From Prorocentrum cordatum (lineage: Eukaryota > Sar > Dinophyceae > Prorocentrales > Prorocentraceae): a DNA stretch of 64,000 bases. A program made the translations under genes and the position numbers. This document shows, in pieces, positions 61,740 to 64,000 of the stretch; the stretch's first letter is position 1, and the number at the start of each line of letters is the position of its first letter. The notes beneath the pieces are model-generated. The model was not told the DNA's origin and searched no databases. It worked only from the letters and a program-made list of their open reading frames with translations. The stretch is taken from NCBI GenBank assembly GCA_963575745.1, contig CAUYUJ010017808.1, positions 1 through 64,000 of the forward strand, written 5' to 3'.

Positions 61740-63490
61740 CATTGAGTAAAAGAGGGAGGGGGGGTCTGGCTCCGGATCTCTGCTCAGCGCGACAGTTTGA
61801 AACAGTGCCAAGCATAGCAATCGCAAAAAAATATAAAATTGAAAGAAGCACGCACCGCGATAATAAACCATGAATAATAACGAAACGACTTAAACATATG
61901 TTGCACACACCAAACAACTGAACGTATAGAAAGGAAACTGGATTTAGCAAACGCGCAATAACTTAAGCAGTGAAACATTAGCAGAAGGAGGAATTGAGTA
62001 ACAGAAGGAAGATAATATTAAGACGTGGGGAACTAGTATGGGGATAGCACATTACGAGCGCCATGGAGAATCTTAGGGGGGAGACTTCTGGGGGATCCTA
62101 CGGGAGAATCCGAATCCACTTGGAATCCGTATGGAATCGGATTGGAATCTTCAGGACTTGCAGTTCCAGAGGATCCCACAACAACTGGCTACCCCTGGGA
62201 GTGTGCCTTTTGACAACGCACGAGGCGCCCTGGAGCCTCTTCCTCATTTTCCCAGGGGCCGCCCGAAAACACAATGCACAATTGCGCGAAAGAACGATAC
62301 GCGTGTCCACCAGGGGGGGGGGGTTAACCGGGGCCCCCGCGCTCCCTCCACCTGCTTGAAACAGGCTCCAAAAACAGCCAAGATCTACTTCATGAGGGAG
62401 GCAGGGGGAATAGCGCGGTACACGGTGTGGGCACTTCAAGTAAGTGGATGTCTTGTAGAAGCTCGATTCGGTGATGTGCGGTATGGTATGTTGTGCGGTG
62501 TTTTGTGTATGGTGAGGAAATGCGGGATGAGGAGGGAGAGGGAAGGCGGGAAAGAACATAAGGAATAATAACAAAGAACCTGAGATAATCATACGGGAAA
62601 ACGAAACCTGGGAAACACTTTCAATAACTAAGGTTCTCTTTGAAAAAAACTGGGGGGAAACGAAACATCGCTAAAGCATAAAAGAAATCAGAGGTGTTCC
62701 AAGACCGAAGGAACAAACGAAATAATCATTTTAGGGCAACCTTGTGTTTGGTTGTATGGCTCATACTTTTCCTGGGGGGAAAAACAAACAAGAAAACAAA
62801 CAAACGTGCGGAAGCTTACTGGTAACCTCATGTTTCTGAAGTTCGTTGTGTTGTGCATGTTTCCGAAAGCCTTGGCTTCCTGGTGTTTTTTCCGGATCAA
62901 AAAAATCGGCTTCCCTGGAAAATTCGGGAAGAAAGATATGTCATTCAGCTGTTGTTGTTTTTTTTCTGGTGTTTCTTTGAAAACCAATGCTTCATTTGAT
63001 GTGTACGGTTTTTATGACTGTGTGTTGCTTTCTGTTTTTTGAGAAAAAATGGCCTTGGTTCCTCAATGTTTTTCCCCTGAGGTTTGCTGTCCCTTATCCT
63101 CGATGAGTTCCGTCGCTCTTCCTCCTGATTCTCTGTCTCTCCTGCCCTCCTTCCCTCCCTCCTCAACCTTTCATCCCATCATTAGCATCGCATGTCCGGC
63201 GTTTTTGTTCTTCCATTATTGCAATGATTCGTCCGGTTGCAACCTGTTGCAATGTTCCTGTGCGACGGAGCTACCCTCTCGGGGCAATCTGCTGCGACAG
63301 AGCACGACCCGCGAACTCCGTGGCCATTGTGGCCCATGCGAAATTGCAGATGCATCCAGCGTTGGTGCACAACGGCTGTCGTAAACCGAGCATACGAGCG
63401 CTGCACCAGAAAATGGTGACCACTGAACCGACCATTGTTTGCCACTGCATATCTTATCGTGTACTCAACCATGTACTGTTTATGGGATGC
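61740..63490. other. AT-richer stretch, no gene assigned
   Basis: GC content falls visibly after the DIRS-like element. Short frames occur on both strands without recognisable domains. Phrases such as GGGGGAAACGAAAC recur around 62590-62670. Confidence 0.45.
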
Positions 63491-63495
63491 TGCAG

Positions 63496-64000
63496 TGATG
63501 ACGGCGATTTGACACGCGAAGGCCATGCTGAATTGAAAAAGCATGGGTTGAAAGATGCGCGAACATGGGGTGACGCATTCTGGCTTAACCTCCCACAAAC
63601 CGCACAACAGCTGTTTGAAACGTTCTGGCGACGAAATACTTGCAAGGTTGAATTTTAATCATTCGCCGTCTTGCTTAAAAGCCCACCAAATCTGACAGTT
63701 CAAACAACTGTGCGCCGCGCGAAAACAGCATCTTGGAAAGAGGTGATCAGACAATTCATTTTGATGCGGAAAGATCTCAATGATGGTTTGCACGTTCTCC
63801 AGTGTTTCATGTCGATGGTTGCTGCCGATGCGACTATGACGGGCGAGGAAGCTGGGAAAACGACGATGCAATACACATATGCCAATGCCAACGGCTTTGC
63901 ATCGGAACGGCAAACAGCTGATATGTTACATCGTTTGTTGCAAGTTGTTGATCAGAAGTTGACCGCAAAAGATTTGCACCTGTGCGTTGCAATAATTGGA
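63496..64000 (+). CDS. coding segment of an unknown gene, running off the window
   Basis: After an acceptor-like TATGGGATGCTGCAG (ending 63495) the plus frame reads GHAELKKHGLKDARTWGDAF and LPQTAQQLFETFWRRNT. A TAA at 63656-63658 follows, after which the same frame resumes with VRRAKTASWKEVIRQFILMR, LNDGLHVLQCFMSMVAADAT, TYANANGFASERQTADMLHR and LLQVVDQKLTAKDLHLCVAI to the last base. Balanced composition argues for true coding. The stop implies a short intron around 63640-63700 or an interrupted gene; I could not settle on a junction. No family recognised. Codon use is more AT-rich than that of other genes here. Confidence 0.45.

Overview
The window looks like nuclear DNA from a dinoflagellate. 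It is GC-rich, packed with microsatellites and homopolymer runs, and thin in genes. Several introns use GC or GA donors and are bounded by short direct repeats of the splice junction. It encodes an HU-like (bacterial histone-like) protein and retroelement proteins of dinoflagellate type. Genus cannot be fixed from sequence alone; a large-genome core dinoflagellate such as Prorocentrum is my guess, not a result.

Layout. 1-4.9 kb: GC-rich, nothing supported. 4.9-6.1 kb: probable exons of an unknown minus-strand gene. 6.5-7.3 kb: two-exon HU/IHF-like gene (minus). 7.4-9.3 kb: tandem and degenerate repeats. 9.8-10.1 kb: a cysteine-rich exon (minus). 11.1-11.9 kb: three-exon unknown gene (minus). 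12.3-18.7 kb: low-complexity DNA. 18.7-22.8 kb: large unknown gene of about 1,278 codons in three exons (minus). 24.6-29.3 kb: decayed LINE-type retrotransposon (minus), carrying a zinc finger, endonuclease and reverse transcriptase remnants. 29,374-35,506: a complete Ty1/copia element (plus) with 225-bp LTRs in which I see no difference, a 5-bp target duplication and one uninterrupted polyprotein. 37.4-49.9 kb: an IMP-dehydrogenase-like gene (minus) split into at least seven small exons across about 12 kb; its introns hold microsatellites, MITE-like elements and a textbook introner. 53.8-54.6 kb: intronless Sel1-repeat gene (minus). 54.7-56.4 kb: tandem repeats and a short terminal-inverted-repeat element. 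58.3-61.7 kb: a DIRS/PAT-type tyrosine-recombinase retroelement (minus) with split direct repeats, lacking reverse transcriptase. 61.7-64.0 kb: AT-richer DNA ending in an open coding segment (plus) that runs off the window.

Themes. Transposition and splicing meet repeatedly here. Intron ends carry direct repeats of the AG|GN type; one IMPDH intron is an element with inverted repeats and a 12-bp duplication that supplies both splice sites. Two unrelated genes each contain one in-frame stop that a 48-nt GT-AG intron would remove. The IMPDH-like protein has lost the catalytic cysteine loop while keeping its CBS pair and much of its barrel. Most long reading frames elsewhere come from low-complexity DNA and were not annotated.
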